From the NCBI GenBank assembly GCA_022828595.1, contig JAKGHH010000005.1, positions 23,263,875 to 23,327,874 on the forward strand: 64,000 nt of DNA. Direction: 5' to 3'. How positions within the stretch are numbered: the first letter of the stretch is position 1; each line of letters opens with the position of its first letter. Position numbers and translations under genes: made by a program. The notes under the pieces are model-generated. The model searched no databases. It had not been told where the DNA came from and worked only from the letters and a program-made list of their open reading frames with translations. This document shows, piece by piece, positions 1 through 11,962 of the stretch. Origin of the DNA: Nelumbo lutea. Taxonomy: Eukaryota > Streptophyta > Magnoliopsida > Proteales > Nelumbonaceae.

Positions 1-263
1 TCTTATGCACAATAGATAATCTTGAAAAATCCAGGAACAACCTGGTTTATACCCTACATACATGAAGGATAATCTATAGTTGGACATTATCTATCTTTAT
101 TTATATATGCAAATGTGCTCTCCCCAAGAGTATGAAGAAACATAGCGATTAAAAGTTTTGTATGAATGACAAAACTTATATGATCAAAAGTTTTGCAGTA
201 CCTGACTTCTGCTTATGCGGAGGACACTTAGACACTTAGATGCTTGGATACTCAAGTCCGTCA
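1..263. other. Left flank, nothing recognised
   Basis: AT-rich unique-looking sequence left of a minus-strand Copia LTR end. No primer-binding site is present at the junction, so this is probably flanking DNA rather than retroelement interior. The word aaaagttttg occurs twice (about 149-158 and 186-195). Confidence 0.4.
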
Positions 264-740
264 TGAAGGGAAGGGAGATCCATCATATGGATGGCCGAAC
301 CTTGCATGGAGGTTGGGCGAAATTTCAAAAATTTTCTCTCTCCCTTCCGGGAATCCTATTCCTTAATTTAGAAAACTGCATTTTCAAGGTTCGTTCTTGA
401 AACAAACTGGATCAGATCTGAAACCAAAAGGAAGCAAATAGGGATATTGCTGATACGGAATAATAGTAACTCTCAACGTAGGTGTTCACGCCCAAAGAGG
501 TGACCAAAACCTAACTCCACTGAAGATGACATAGTTTATGGTGAGGCAGGATCATCCAAGTGGTTCTTCATCAAGAACCCTAATTCTTCAGCAAGAATCA
601 CGCAAGGGGCTGGTGAGCACGACTTTAGATTGTTTCTTCTAACAAAAAACAATATAAAAAACTATTATTGATCAAATTCAAAGGTGGAAATCAAACTGGG
701 TAGGGGCAGCAAGAACTGGAGGAGAATTATTCCAACATTC
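264..740 (-). mobile_element. Copia LTR, 3' part (minus strand)
   Basis: Read on the minus strand this matches the last ~470 bases of the long Copia LTR seen at 23169-24909, ending in the shared terminus ...CCCTTCA (TGAAGGG on the plus strand at 264). The matching 5' part of a minus-strand LTR lies at 6983-7819, with a Gypsy element between them. The flanks of the combined LTR are cgtca (259-263) and cttca (7820-7824), a 4 of 5 match, which suggests one solo LTR later split by the Gypsy insertion. Some LTR sequence is missing at the break. Confidence 0.7.
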
Positions 741-1459
741 TCAAACTTTGTATAGATCGATATTGGGCTTTTGGGGTAAAAGCTATCTTGTTTTGACTAT
801 TATAGAAACTTGGCTTAAAAAATCTTATTTACCCCTTCATTTGCAAATTGTCTTGATAAGATGAGATTGATTTTAAAATTAGACATGTATTCTTCTTATT
901 ATTTTTGACAATGGATTTCTACCCCTGAACTTATTTTTATTGTTACCTTTCACCATTTTACACGAATCCCGACACTTGCCTTAGGTGAAGAGTCCCGGTT
1001 ACTAAGTGTTAGGTAAGTGTCTTTGGCATTCACTTTTCCATTTGATGAGAATCTCGACACTTGGCTTAAGTGAAGAGACCCAGTTACAAAGTCTAGGGTT
1101 TTCATTGACCTTTTATCCCCCTTTATTTTTTTTTTTGCAACACTGTTCAGGGTAATCCACTGTCTCTTAACAATTTGAAGAATTTTGTCTAATTTCTCAA
1201 TCTTTCTCTTCCTATCTTGACAGGGGCAAACTTAGGAGTACATTTCAATTTCTAATCGGTTTCGACAATATTCAAACTAGACCAATTTTTATTCCTATCA
1301 CTTGCTACCAATTTCTACAAAATTCAATATTCTTTTATTAGTTTCCTAACTTTTTTTGTTTGGGAATCTATTTTAATGGAAATTTCTCAAAGTTTCAGTG
1401 AAATTTTAATTCTCCATCTTTAAAGGTTTAACTTCAATTTTTTTTTTCAATTTTTCTCT
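741..1459 (-). other. Non-coding distal part of the Gypsy element, with a duplicated motif
   Basis: No coding potential was recognised. It lies beyond the 3'-UTR signature of the minus-strand Gypsy element and probably holds its remaining 3' UTR or LTR remnants. A ~50-bp motif (cgacacttgccttaggtgaagag and similar) occurs twice, at 964-1012 and 1047-1098, about 84 bases apart. Confidence 0.35.
964..1098. repeat. Imperfect direct repeat, 2 x ~50 bp
   Basis: Two related copies share the core cgacacttg-cttaagtgaagag-ccc-gttac. No function is evident. Confidence 0.5.
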
Positions 1460-1465
1460 GTATTT

Positions 1466-1501
1466 CCTCACCCCAACTTAAATGCCATTGTCCCCAATGG
1501 C
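1466..1501 (-). other. Gypsy 3'-UTR palindromic motif
   Basis: On the minus strand this reads ccattggggacaatgg followed by catttaagttgggg. The same palindrome-plus-G-rich signature occurs in the second Gypsy element at 20629-20660. It is a familiar mark of the 3' UTR in plant Athila/Tat-like elements. Confidence 0.6.
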
Positions 1502-1639
1502 ATGACTAGAATGATGCAAAGAAGATTTGGGCCAAATGGAACAACGAGTAGGGTTTTCTTGAAGGGTTCAAGGTCTGCCACCTAGTCTCGAATCAAGAAA
1601 AAAAAACTCTAATCCTAAAATTAACTGAAAAAAATTACG

Positions 1640-1674
1640 TTGGGTTGCTTCCCAACCAGTGCTAAGTTTAACGT
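1640..1674 (-). other. Gypsy end-of-pol / 3'-UTR signature
   Basis: The minus-strand reading gacgttaaacttagcactgg, followed by ttgggaagcaaccc, matches the sequence usually found just after the integrase stop in Athila/Tat-like elements. Finding it shortly after protease implies the rest of pol was deleted. Confidence 0.55.
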
Positions 1675-2022
1675 CTTCAACTGGACACATTCATGCGCTT
1701 TCTTCATCTAAACTCTTTGACTCATTTTCATCTTCATAAAAACAGGGCTCAAACTAGGCTAACCAAGGGGTAGACAAGTCATCTAAAACGTCATCCACTA
1801 TATCTACTATAAATCCATCTCTCCTTAGGTCTGGATACTTGGAAGCATTAAAAACATTTAACTAGGCCTCCTACTCCCCAAATTAAATGTCCATTTCCCC
1901 CGATTTACAGTTAGTGTTTGTATTGGTATTGGCCGTTGCTAGAAACAGATTCTTAGGGTGTGGTTCAGATCCTCGGTTAAGGTCATGTCTGGGACGATAA
2001 AAGCCACTGGGAAGTGACAATC

Positions 2023-2295
2023 CTATACCTTGACAATGACGTCCTCAATAACACTTCGAGGAGTCTTGATTGACCAATCAGTGAGTTGCAGAATTACTGG
2101 GGTAAGTTTTAACTCGCCGATCCTAAACCTGTCATGAATGGATGGAACCATATTTATACTGACACCAAGATCCAATTGAGCCCGATCAAAGGTTATTCCA
2201 GTGATGACACAACTTATGAGAGAAACACTAAGGTCTTTCATATTGTAGGGGAGTTGATTTAAGAGAGTTGCACTAACATCTGCTGAGAGCATCAA
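2023..2295 (-). pseudogene. Gypsy aspartic protease (retropepsin) remnant
   Basis: An uninterrupted 90-codon frame resembles the protease domain of Athila/Tat-like polyproteins, which cleaves Gag-Pol during particle maturation. The active-site region reads FDRAQLDLGVSINMVP: as in this lineage, the usual D-S/T-G is D-L-G. Further on GELK and a typical IKTPRSVIEDVIVKV stretch are visible. The methionine at the start is arbitrary, because the frame should be read through from gag. Downstream the expected reverse transcriptase is missing. Family assignment is fairly firm; activity is unlikely. Confidence 0.7.
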
Positions 2296-3430
2296 TTTTT
2301 ATGGGGCCGATTGTCGCTCCATCATTTAAGTACACAACTCTTTCAAGAACTTGGCATAAGATGGGACATGTTGGATTGCATTGAGGGAAGGGATGTTAAT
2401 ATGGACTTCCCGGCTCTCCTTGTTGTGAGTTTCTTTGTTCTTTAGCACTGGCCCTACTATGAGTGCAGTTGGAAAGGGAACTACGGGTTGGTTTAGAATA
2501 GTCTCTTCTTCTAAAGTTTCCTTTCCTTCTTCTTCTACCCCCAACTTAGGGTCTTCCTACACCTTTTCATTAACTCTCTTTTTCTCACACAGGTCCTCTA
2601 AAATCTTCCTACTCCTTAAGGTTGTAATGGCCTTGGAATTTTCACACTGAGGGTTCTTAGGAGGTAGCTGAATTTGTTATGGAGGAAAACCCGGTGGCTG
2701 ATTTCTAGGAGTTGCAACTAGTTGACTTGGTATTTTCCCTACTTCTCTCCTCGCCTTAGCTTCGACTAGTTGTCCAATTTGGCTATCTAATCTATCAATG
2801 GATTGCTACTGATTTAGGTTTAGCTGCTGAAGCTGCATGAATTGGTCATCCACTGTATATGCTTGAAGAGGTTGTGGGTAAGCTTGATAAAGTTTGGTTG
2901 GTTGGTTCCTAGGATGCATCTGCTGGAATGAACTTTGCATTTGTGGCCTCTGAAATTGATGGGCCATGGAGTTAGATAGGTTGTATTGGGACTATGTATA
3001 GGTTTGACATGGTTGAGCCGGTTGAGTCCCATGGTCATCATTGTACTCCCAGTGGGTCTATGCTTCAGACCACTAAGAGTGCATATCTGGTAGGGGATTT
3101 TCTTGGACTTGGGCCCTATAATTGAAATTGGGCTGATTTTCCCACCCAAGGTTATATGGACTAGACAATGGGTTATCCTTGGGTTAGAAAAATCTGTTGG
3201 CCACATATATTTGGTTTGGACAGACTGGTTGACATGGGCCTGCCGCAAGGCACTAGCTAACATGATGGGCCGGGCTTGCACAAATGGAACATGATGGATA
3301 GGATGACAAGGTTGGGTATGGACCACTTTGTTTTCAACATGCAATGACTTGGTCAAGTCTTTGGTCCATACCATTAATCTTGTCCAGTTGTTGAGACACA
3401 TGGTTCCAATCTATTTGTGGCTCAAGTTGT
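2296..3430 (-). pseudogene. Gypsy gag remnant with CCHC knuckle
   Basis: Decayed capsid/nucleocapsid coding region read over several frames. Near 3240-3300 one frame gives a C-X2-C-X4-H-X4-C zinc knuckle (CSICASPAHHVS), interrupted by a TAG one residue before the last cysteine. Just after it comes the tract ending YNLGWENQPNFNY that normally follows the knuckle in Athila/Tat Gag. The N-terminal capsid domain is not recognisable. Gag binds genomic RNA and packages it; this copy cannot be translated whole. A longer frame at 2820-3401 is only a frameshifted shadow of the same region. Confidence 0.65.
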
Positions 3431-3475
3431 GGAAGTAATTTCTCGTTCCACAAACTCCAGCCATTGAATTCATTT

Positions 3476-5640
3476 TATTTTAACCCCATTTTTATTCTTT
3501 TTTTTTATTTTGAAATTTTAATTTCAAATTTAGATCTTGAAATATAAAATCTAAAATTTAAACTCAAATTTGATTTTTTAATTTTTTTAATTCGAAATTT
3601 AAGTTTTTAAAATTTAAATTCCTAAAGTTTAAATTCAAATTTGATTTTTTTAATTTTTTTAATTTTTATTATTTTTTTAAAGGCAAACAAATCAACCACA
3701 CGACCTAGGGACTAACCTAGGGTTTCCTAAACTAGTGGTTCAACCAATGCAAATCCTTTCAGGTTCACTTGGAATTACACCACTTCCTTTGATTACCCAG
3801 GTAAGAAATGGGGATGTGGAGAGCTCCCCTTGCTCTTGCAAGGACCTAATTAAGTAACCACAAAACCCGCTTAGGCATAGCCGTTTAACCTCTTTCCTTA
3901 AACACCAACCACCGGTTATGGAAAGTAATTTCAAGCTTCCCTAAAATTCAGCACACATTTGAACCAAATGTGAGGCTTTCCTAATGGATCATTCTATCCA
4001 ATTTTTAAATTAGGGCTAGGGTGAACCGCACTTGAATAGTGGTGATTTTTTGGCCAAGGAAGGGTGATGAAATCCCAACCTTAAATTATTTAAGTCGGAT
4101 GCCCTTAAATGAATTAACGGAAAGACAAAATAAACACAACAAAATGCAACTAACTACAATGAATGAACAATTGTTTCTAAAATGCAATTCAGCAATTAAA
4201 CATAAAAGAATAAAGCAAACAAACTAAGCAAAAGGAACAATTAAAATAATAAACAGAACACCAAACACATTCGCAACTAACAATAATAATTTCAGCAATT
4301 AAATAAACATATATGATGCATGTTCTAGAATATAAAACCCAAAATATTGGAATGAAGATGGAAGAAAAATATTAACGAAATATTTTTTGATTTTTTTAAC
4401 TCAAAATTTAAATTTCTGGAAATTTAAATTCAAATTCAGATTTTGAAGTTTAAATTCCAAAAATATAAATTTGATTTTTATTTTAATTTTTAACTTTTCT
4501 ATTACAAATTTTTATAAATTCAAAAATTTTAAATTTAAATTTCGAAATTTGAAATTCAAATTCAAATTCAGATTCGAATTAAAATTTAAATTTAAATTCA
4601 GATTTTAAATTTAAACTAAAATTGGAAATTTTCAAAAATTTCCTATTTAGCAATTAATTATTCAATTAAACAACTAAAAGAAAAGAAATTAACTAAAGAA
4701 ACAAATAATAATTGCAAGAAGAAAATAAAACAACAATTAATTGTGCTAAACAGAATTAACAACTACCAAAAATAAATTCTAACAAACTAATTGCTAATCT
4801 AAAAATTAAACTGAAAATAAAATGATCATAAAGAAAACTATGCAAGAAATAAATAAAAGAAAAGAAAAAAAATACAAATCTAAAAAAAATAAACCAAAAA
4901 TAAAATAAACAAAAGAAAAAGTTATGCTGAATATTTTTATTTATATCTTTTCGTTTTTTTATTAAAAGAAAAGCACAAATCTACAAATTAATATGAAAAT
5001 AAAATTAACAAAATAAAAATACGCTGCAAAAAAAAATAAAATAAAATAAACGAAAATATTTTTTTTCTTTTTTTTTGTTTTTTATTGCTTTTTTATATGA
5101 AATAAAAGAATAAAAAATGAATCTAAAATCCAAACCGAAAATAAAATAGAATAAAATAAACAATAGAAAATTATGCTGCAAGAAATAAAATAAAATAAAA
5201 TAAACGAATTTTATTTTATTTTTGTTTTTTAATCAAAAATAAAAGAAAAACACAAGCCTAATAAAATAAAATAAAATGAACTAGAAATTAAAATAAGGAA
5301 AAAAATAGATCTAGAAACAAAATGGAAGAAAGATAATACTAAAAAAATTAAATCAGATCTAAATAAAATTTGAAAATCACTATTCTACCAAAAAATGGAG
5401 TTCAAAAATAAAAACAAAAAAATTAAAAATAAAATGGAACGACTACACCTAAAATGCAATCCAATTTCTCTTCTCTTCCGTCCCGTAGTCCCACAATGCT
5501 CCGGTACCCCACCTTTTGCTATTCCATCCTACAAAATCAAAGAGAAACAAGAATTAAATTGAGATAACAAATCAGGTAATAAAACAAAAAAAAAGAAAAA
5601 ATAATGAAACAAATCCGGAAAAGGTAAATAATTTTTTTTC
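3476..5640. other. AT-rich leader / low-complexity stretch of the Gypsy element
   Basis: This lies between PBS and gag of the minus-strand Gypsy element. Most of it is runs such as aaataaaataaa and aaatttaaattc, with many overlapping short inverted repeats (3500-3680, 4380-4660, 4860-5440). A less biased island at 3690-4080 has no recognised content. No gene seen. Confidence 0.5.
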
Positions 5641-5650
5641 TCCATTGCTT

Positions 5651-5667
5651 CCCCGATAATGGCGCCA
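5651..5667 (-). other. Gypsy primer-binding site
   Basis: The minus-strand reading TGGCGCCATTATCGGGG lies six bases after the LTR end. TGGCGCC is the usual PBS start in Athila/Tat-like elements and primes minus-strand DNA synthesis from a host tRNA. Confidence 0.7.
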
Positions 5668-5673
5668 AAAACT

Positions 5674-6982
5674 TGATGTGATCCGAAAGTGTGTCATTAA
5701 ACACTTCGGAACACCAGTTTAAACATTTATAATTTTATTCCGATTCTCAAACAATTACTAATACAATAAATGGGTGAAAACGGGTTGTATCCATAGGGAA
5801 GCGAGGGAAAAATTAATAAACACTCAAATCCGTACAAGAGAAGACAAGAGGGAAGTGTAGAAATATAAAAATTAATTAATTAAACTGAGAAAAATATAGA
5901 ATTGGAATAGTACTGAAAGTTAAAAATGCAAAAACATAAATAAATACAGAAATAAATTAACAAAAAAATGAAATAAAAATATATAATCCGATCAAAGGTA
6001 GTAGTCTTTGGATCTCTCCTTTGACCCTCGAACTTCTTGAGCTAGGCCTTCCGTCCAACCTGGCTGAATTGCAGATCTATAGAAAATAAAACAAAGATGA
6101 AATGGAATGAAAATAAATTGCAGAAATTAAATAACGAAATTAGAATTGAAAGAACATAAATTAAATCTAAAACTAAAGAGACTGGTTGGGATCCGATTCT
6201 AAAGGTGGCAGTTGTGGTGTTGGCGAACTACAAGTAGGAACCCCTCCTCTTGCTTGGGTGTCCTCCTCTTCCTCTACCCTTGAACTTCTCAAGATCAACC
6301 TTTCATCTTACTTGGGGGCAGAATCCAACCCTTTCTCAGGAGCCCTTAGGTCCTTTTAATAGAGAATGGTGGATACAACTAGGGAGGCAGCTGGGTTTTA
6401 GCAAAAATATGAGTGCCCTAGGGTTTAGAATGAAGGGGTAGGATGGTTCTAGGGTGATCCTAATGCTGAGAAGAAAATGAGAAAACACCCAATATTATGT
6501 TAGGATGACATTTAATGGCTAAAGGCTGAATGGTTAAGATTAGAAGTTAGGTGGCTCCTAGGTTAGAATGCTAAAAAGAGAGTGCCCTAGAATGGATGGT
6601 GGAGATTAGAAGGGATGGAAGGTGATGATTTAGCAGTTAGGGCAGCTAGGGTTTGTTAAGAGTGAAATGAGTGGGTTAAAAGGCACCCTAGGGTTTGCTA
6701 AGGTGTGGGGAGAATGATAATACAGTAGAAGGGGCGCCAAACTGGGTTTAGCAGTTAGGAAGCGCCCTCCTACTTTCAATTTTTTACAAAAACACCCCCT
6801 CTCTCAGCTAGACTTCACACTAGCTTCCCAAAATCTGCATTTCAGCCATGAAAACTTTCCATTTTTGCACAAAATTTGCACAGAGACCCTTAGAGGCCAC
6901 AACATTGAAATTAACTAGGAAAAGGACACAATTGGACTACTAAGGCCGAAAATACCCCTAAATTGATGCCCTTAAGGCATCA
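5674..6982 (-). repeat. Gypsy 5' LTR (minus strand), ~1309 bp
   Basis: The minus-strand reading begins TGATGCCTTAAGG and ends GGATCACATCA, just before the TGGCGCC PBS. The TG...CA ends and PBS spacing define it. The phrase ccctatggatacaaccc (near 5790) near its 3' end is typical of this lineage. A possible TATA-like ctattaaaagg lies near 6350 on the minus strand. Confidence 0.6.
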
Positions 6983-7819
6983 AAATGCAGGGTTATCACC
7001 CATCAGGTATAACCCACAATGGTCTTACACTTAACCTCTCAGCCCATAATGATCAAACACTGCCCGACAAGAGAGGACATCTCCCTCAGCTGAAAGGTAT
7101 AGTGTTGCACTCTCTACTCACATGGATCCCGAGAATTAAAATCTTTTGCAAACATTTTTTGAAACCATCATATATATGTATATCTCTATATAAATATATT
7201 TTGCAAAACAAATCTCAACATTTTGAAATCAACTGCCAGTAGTTTAGATTTCCATCAGAGAGAGTGCATTACCCGATCGCTCACTTTGTCCGATAGAGGG
7301 GCTGATCATATCACTATGATCACCCACTCAGGTGAATTCTCGGACTGCCCCAACATACCCAAGTTTTGACCTGGTCAAGGATCTCACTAATTGGCATATC
7401 AAAGACAGCCCAATCCGACACATAATGCAGTACTATAACCGAATCTAGGGGTCAAGTGTAACATTCCAGTTTTGCCCATCTGTCTCCAATGTCCAGGGCA
7501 ATACTAGAATTTGGTCCGGTTCAGGGTTTCAAGAAAACCCACACTACGTGTGCCTCAGGTCTCACCCTAGCAATTGAGACAAGCCACCCCAACCCTCTTG
7601 GCAGCACATCAGTGTCATCCTTGGCAGGATAAATCTCCTTAGATATATCCAATGGCTACGAAGATTATAAACTAACACGAGTCTCATAAGTGTCCAGTTT
7701 AAGGGTATTACACAGAAACATACCAATATTACATGAATCAATTATGCACTTTATTCATTTACAATAAATGTCAATAAGTACATCAATCTGATTAGAACTA
7801 AGGGCATAACTATCTAACA
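6983..7819 (-). mobile_element. Copia LTR, 5' part (minus strand)
   Basis: Reverse complement of the first ~840 bases of the long Copia LTR. It ends (plus strand) in tatctaaca, the complement of the TGTTAGA LTR start. It pairs with the 3' part at 264-740 as one LTR split by the Gypsy element. Confidence 0.75.
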
Positions 7820-8497
7820 CTTCATTACAACAAACTTTAAATTTTATGTAACAAAATTGTTCCTTGCTCGTTTAAGAACCTAACTTGGGATTTTGCGATA
7901 ACATTTGTTTTTCCTTACAACATAGTTAGCTTTAGTTTTGTCACTAGACATAATATTCCTCAAATAATGCCTAACTTTGACACACACAATGGTGTTTACG
8001 CGACTCCTCTTACGTAATACTATTCATGACCCATCGCACGTGACAATCTCTAATTTTACTTTCGTTTATGTTAACTGAGGTACAATTTGCTCTTTGTAGG
8101 AAACACGTAACCCTTTTCAAAACATCGTAAGTTAATTTTTTTTTAGAAAGGGATTGCACTAAAGTTGTTGCCTGCAATGAGGTTTAATCCTCTTTGCGTC
8201 TAGTTGTTCTTTTCAAGTGTACAGATATCTATGCACAGTAGTTGTGCTAAAACCTCAGACATTATGAACGACCTTGCAAGGACTACCAAAGTTCATATAG
8301 GGTCCGAGTGGCCTAACTGTCATCATGACCAGCCCACCAAGGCCCTACCGGCACTACACTCAGTTAAAAGAACCTAAACTCCTCTAATCGAAAAATTGCA
8401 ATTAATAGAATATTTGAGTTAGACTACATGAAAGTATAGCAAAATGATTTCTTTTCATAACATGATTTGGGCAACTTACATCTAATAAATGTACACT
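7820..8497. other. No gene recognised
   Basis: Unique-looking intergenic sequence between a minus-strand Copia LTR and two unrecognised minus-strand frames. No coding, RNA or repeat signal was seen. Confidence 0.4.
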
Positions 8498-9106
8498 TCA
8501 TGTCGTGTACCACTCGTTCCTCATCTCGCTTATCTTTGCCAGACACTGCTTCTGCTCTTCAAAATCTAATAGCTCATTCTGTTCCACCTCGTATTGTGAC
8601 ACTATCTTCCTTTGACGACCACACCCCTCAAGGAGAGCATTTAACTTCTCGGCCGCCTTTAAGAGGTTCACTTCAACCACCTTGAGACGCAAGCATGCAT
8701 CCTTCAAAGATCGAGTAGAAAGGGACTCTGACCCCCTCAGACCAACCTTCCAGAACACATGAGCTATTAGCACAACTCACTCCTCAATCTGAACCATTTG
8801 AAAACCTAGCACAACAAACGACTCACAAGTCCTTAACCATTGGGCGAATGCAGTCCATGACAGTTCCTCTATAGACAGATCCATGATGGAGTTCATCATG
8901 GTCGTGATTGTGTTCAACGATATTCCAATAACCACTAGAGGATTGTCGGCGGACAGCAACCAGCCTTTTTTAATAATAACAAGAGTGGCATTCGAAATAG
9001 AGCTCGTAACAATGTACTTGTCCTTTCGGCGAAGGCCTTGAATAACAATTGGGTCTATGATGGAATACCTGAGAGGAGTGGTCTCATGTTTCTCACAATA
9101 CACCAT
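8498..9106 (-). pseudogene. Unrecognised decayed protein-coding region
   Basis: Two adjacent minus-strand frames (9106-8777, 109 codons; 8773-8498, 91 codons) are separated by a single stop and nearly continue one another. The second is rich in K, E, L and Q (LKVVEVNLLKAAEKLNALLE) and would form an alpha-helical coiled coil. The first is a mixed hydrophobic domain containing WTAFAQWLRTCESFVVLGF. No family is recognised. The composition looks coding rather than random, so it may be the remnant of a host gene or a transposon-borne gene. It abuts the start of an old Copia LTR at 9149. Confidence 0.35.
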
Positions 9107-9148
9107 GAACTCTTGTCACACTAACGCAAGTTCCTCGTCACACGACAA

Positions 9149-10007
9149 TGCTAGACAATGTATGCCCTTAACTACAATCAAAATTGATGTACTAATACAT
9201 TTATTGTAAATGAGTAACAATACATAATTGTTTCATGTTATGATTGGTGGATTTTGTGTAATTACCCCTTAATTGGACACTTATGAGACTCGTGTTAGTT
9301 TAGAATGTTCTCAGCCATTGGATAGACTTGTAGTATATCCTGCCAAGGCTGACAATAATGTGCTGCCAAAGAGGTTGGTGCAGCCTGTTTTGGCTACTAG
9401 GGTTACACCCAAAGCACATGTATGTGTGCTTGTTTGAAGCACTGAACCTAGACCAATTTCCAATTATACCCTATAGACCTTAGAGATTGATGGGAAAAAC
9501 TGGAAAGTTATACATAACCCCTAGACTTTCTTATTGTACTACACTGAGTGTCGGATCAAGTTATCTTTGATGTGCCAATCAGTGAGATCCTTTGGGGGTC
9601 AAAACCTGGGTATGTTGGGGCAGTCTAAGAATTCATTTTAGTGGGTGATCATAGTGATAGGATCAGCCCCTTTGCCGGACAAAGTGAATGATTGGGACTG
9701 CACTCTCTCTGATGGAAACCAAAATTGCCAACAATAGATTTCAACTGTATTTGAGATTTATTTTGCAAAGTATATTTATATGATATTTTCAAAAGGTTTT
9801 AATTCTCACGACCCATCCAAGTAGAGAGTGCAACACCGCACCTTGCAGCCAAGGGAGAGCTCCTACTCTGTCAGGCAGTGTTTGAACATTATGGGCTGAG
9901 GCGTCAAGTGTAAAACACCATTAAGGGTTGTTTACCAGATGGGCTATATCTTGCTTAAGTCCATCATCCTTGGGCCTTCATAGGATGGTTGTACTCAATG
10001 ATAAGTT
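9149..10007 (+). mobile_element. Old Copia 5' LTR, left half
   Basis: Begins TGCTAGACAATGTATGCCC, a diverged form of the TGTTAGACAG LTR start. It runs to a break at 10007 where a younger LTR has inserted. It resumes after the insertion and is followed by a PBS, so it is the 5' LTR of an old element. Intact length would be about 1.78 kb. Confidence 0.75.
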
Positions 10008-11962
10008 TGTTAGACAGTTTTGTATGCCCTTAACTTCAATCAAAATGATGTACTTTATGATTTTATTGTAAATGAATAAAAATGCATATTTGATTCATGT
10101 TCCCTTGGTATGTTTCTATGTAATACCCTTAAACTGGACACTTAATGAAACTCGTGTTAGTTTAGAATGTTCACAACCAGTGGGTCGGTTTGGGGAGGCC
10201 TATCCTGACAAGGCTGACACTATGGTGCCACCAAGTCGGTTGGGGTGGCTTGTCTCAGCTACCAAGGTGAGACCCTAGGCACATACAATGTATGATTAAT
10301 TGAATCTTTGAACTGGACCAGATTTCCAGTATTGCCCTGGACCTTGGAGATTGATGGGCAAAACTAAAAAGTTACACCCGACCCTACACTCAATTATGAT
10401 ACTACACTAGGTGTCGGATTGGGCTGTCTTTGATGTACCAATCAGTGAGATCCTTAGCGGGGGTCAAAACCTGGGTATGTTGGGACAGTCTGAGAATTCA
10501 TCTGAGTGGGTGATGATAGTGACAGGATCAGCCCCTTTGTCGGACAAAGGTAATGATCGGGGATGCACTCTCACTGATGGAAACCAAGACTGCCGGCAGC
10601 CAATTTCAATCGTTGAGATTTGTTTAGCAAAATATATTTTATATGAGATATAAAAGTATATATATTATGGTTTCTAAAATGTTTGCAAAAAGGTTTTAAT
10701 TCCCGGGATCCATATTTGAGAGAGTGCAACACTGTTCCTTGCAGCCGAGGGAGAGGTCCTCTCTTGTCGGGCAGTGTATGATCATTATGGGCTGAGAGGT
10801 TAAGTGTAAGGCCATTAAGGATAATACCTGATGGGCTAATCTTGCATCTGCCCACAGTCCCTAGGTGTTACAAGGTGGCTTGGCCCAGGGACCACTTAGG
10901 GTAAGTGTTGGACCCATACAGCCCATCTGATGGGTTTCAGGGGGTGCACTGTCCATAACAGTGTATTCGGCCAAGCCTTGTAACAAAGGCTGGGCTGAAC
11001 CCATGTGGCTGATGTGTAGATCAATGTTTGGGTCCCACGCCATACAAGGAAGCCCAACTGGGCAGCAGTTTGGAAGGCTTGATGAATACATAACCCTAAA
11101 TGGGCCTTAAACCCATTTTGAACTAGGCTAATTTGATTAGTCTTTAAGGGGCAAATTCTGAGATAAAATCAGCTAATAGGATTGGGCCCACACCCTATCC
11201 ACTCAAAGAGTCCAAGATCTAAATGAGATTTAGATTTGGAAACTTCCTAATTAGATTAGGAACTGGCTGATGTAATCTACAAATAAGATAAGGATTATCC
11301 CTTATCTTAAAGGGACTTCTAATCCATATATGATTTGGGTTAGCAACTCCTAATGGGATTATGAGCTGATCCCTTTAAGTCTATAAAAGGGAGAGGGAGC
11401 GGCAGCCTTTAGACACACAATCACAGCAGACAACCAAATGTCTTGTCTTCAGAGCTAAGATCACCGAGGAGAGAATTCTACACCCTGCAAATACTCTCTA
11501 GCCGCCTCCTTCCTGCAGCCGCCGCCTATAGCAGTTCGATCTCCATTGCTTGGGAGAAATCAAGATTGGATTTTGATTCCAATCTTTTGGAGAAAAGATT
11601 GGTAGGAGTTGTATTCACAAGCCGTCCGGGTGATTCTTGGGAAGAATCAAGTTCTTAGGAAGGACATTGTTGATTCTGCTCCACCTTGCATTGCGCCATC
11701 TTCAGTGGGAGCAGATTTTGGTTTCTACCTTGGGTGTGAATACCTCCATTGAGAGATATTTTTTCTCTGTATCAGGTATTATCTCTCTCTCTCCTTTTGG
11801 TTCAGATCTGGTTCAGTTTATGGTTCAAGAATGATCCTTGAAAATATGATTTTCTAAATAGGGAATTCGATTCCCAGTTGAAGGGAGAGAATTTTTTTTT
11901 GAAATTCGCCCCCTTTATTCTGCAATCTTGGGCGTCCATGTGATGGATTTTCTATCCCTTCA
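10008..11962 (+). mobile_element. Solo Copia LTR (1955 bp) nested in an older LTR
   Basis: Runs from TGTTAGACAGTTTTG to ...TATCCCTTCA with no internal region attached on either side. The flanks aagtt (10003-10007) and tagtt (11963-11967) match at 4 of 5 positions, as expected of an aged 5-bp target duplication. Removing it joins the two halves of the older LTR smoothly (gataagtt + actgtaaatgttggg). This is the product of LTR-LTR recombination. It is closest in sequence to the LTR at 32978-34903. Confidence 0.8.
11382..11390 (+). promoter_or_regulatory. LTR TATA box
   Basis: TATAAAAGG lies about two thirds into the LTR, upstream of a CT-rich R/U5-like stretch. Position and sequence fit the U3 core promoter. 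Confidence 0.5.

Larger units (their letters stand above)
1460..6982 (-). mobile_element. Internally deleted Athila/Tat-like Ty3/Gypsy element
   Basis: Read on the minus strand the order is: LTR (6982-5674, TGATG...CATCA ends), PBS beginning TGGCGCC (5667-5651), an AT-rich leader, a gag remnant, an aspartic protease remnant, and then the characteristic 3'-UTR motifs of Athila/Tat-like elements (1674-1640 and 1501-1466). Reverse transcriptase, RNase H and integrase are absent between the protease and the 3' UTR, so this is a deletion derivative that could only move with helper proteins, if at all. Stops interrupt gag. The distal LTR was not recognised. It sits inside a minus-strand Copia LTR (264-740 and 6983-7819). 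Confidence 0.75.

Noticed and set aside
2820..3401. 193-codon minus-strand frame as an independent gene
   Set aside because: It is a frameshifted reading of the Gypsy gag region; the neighbouring frame carries the zinc knuckle and YNLGWENQPNF motif.
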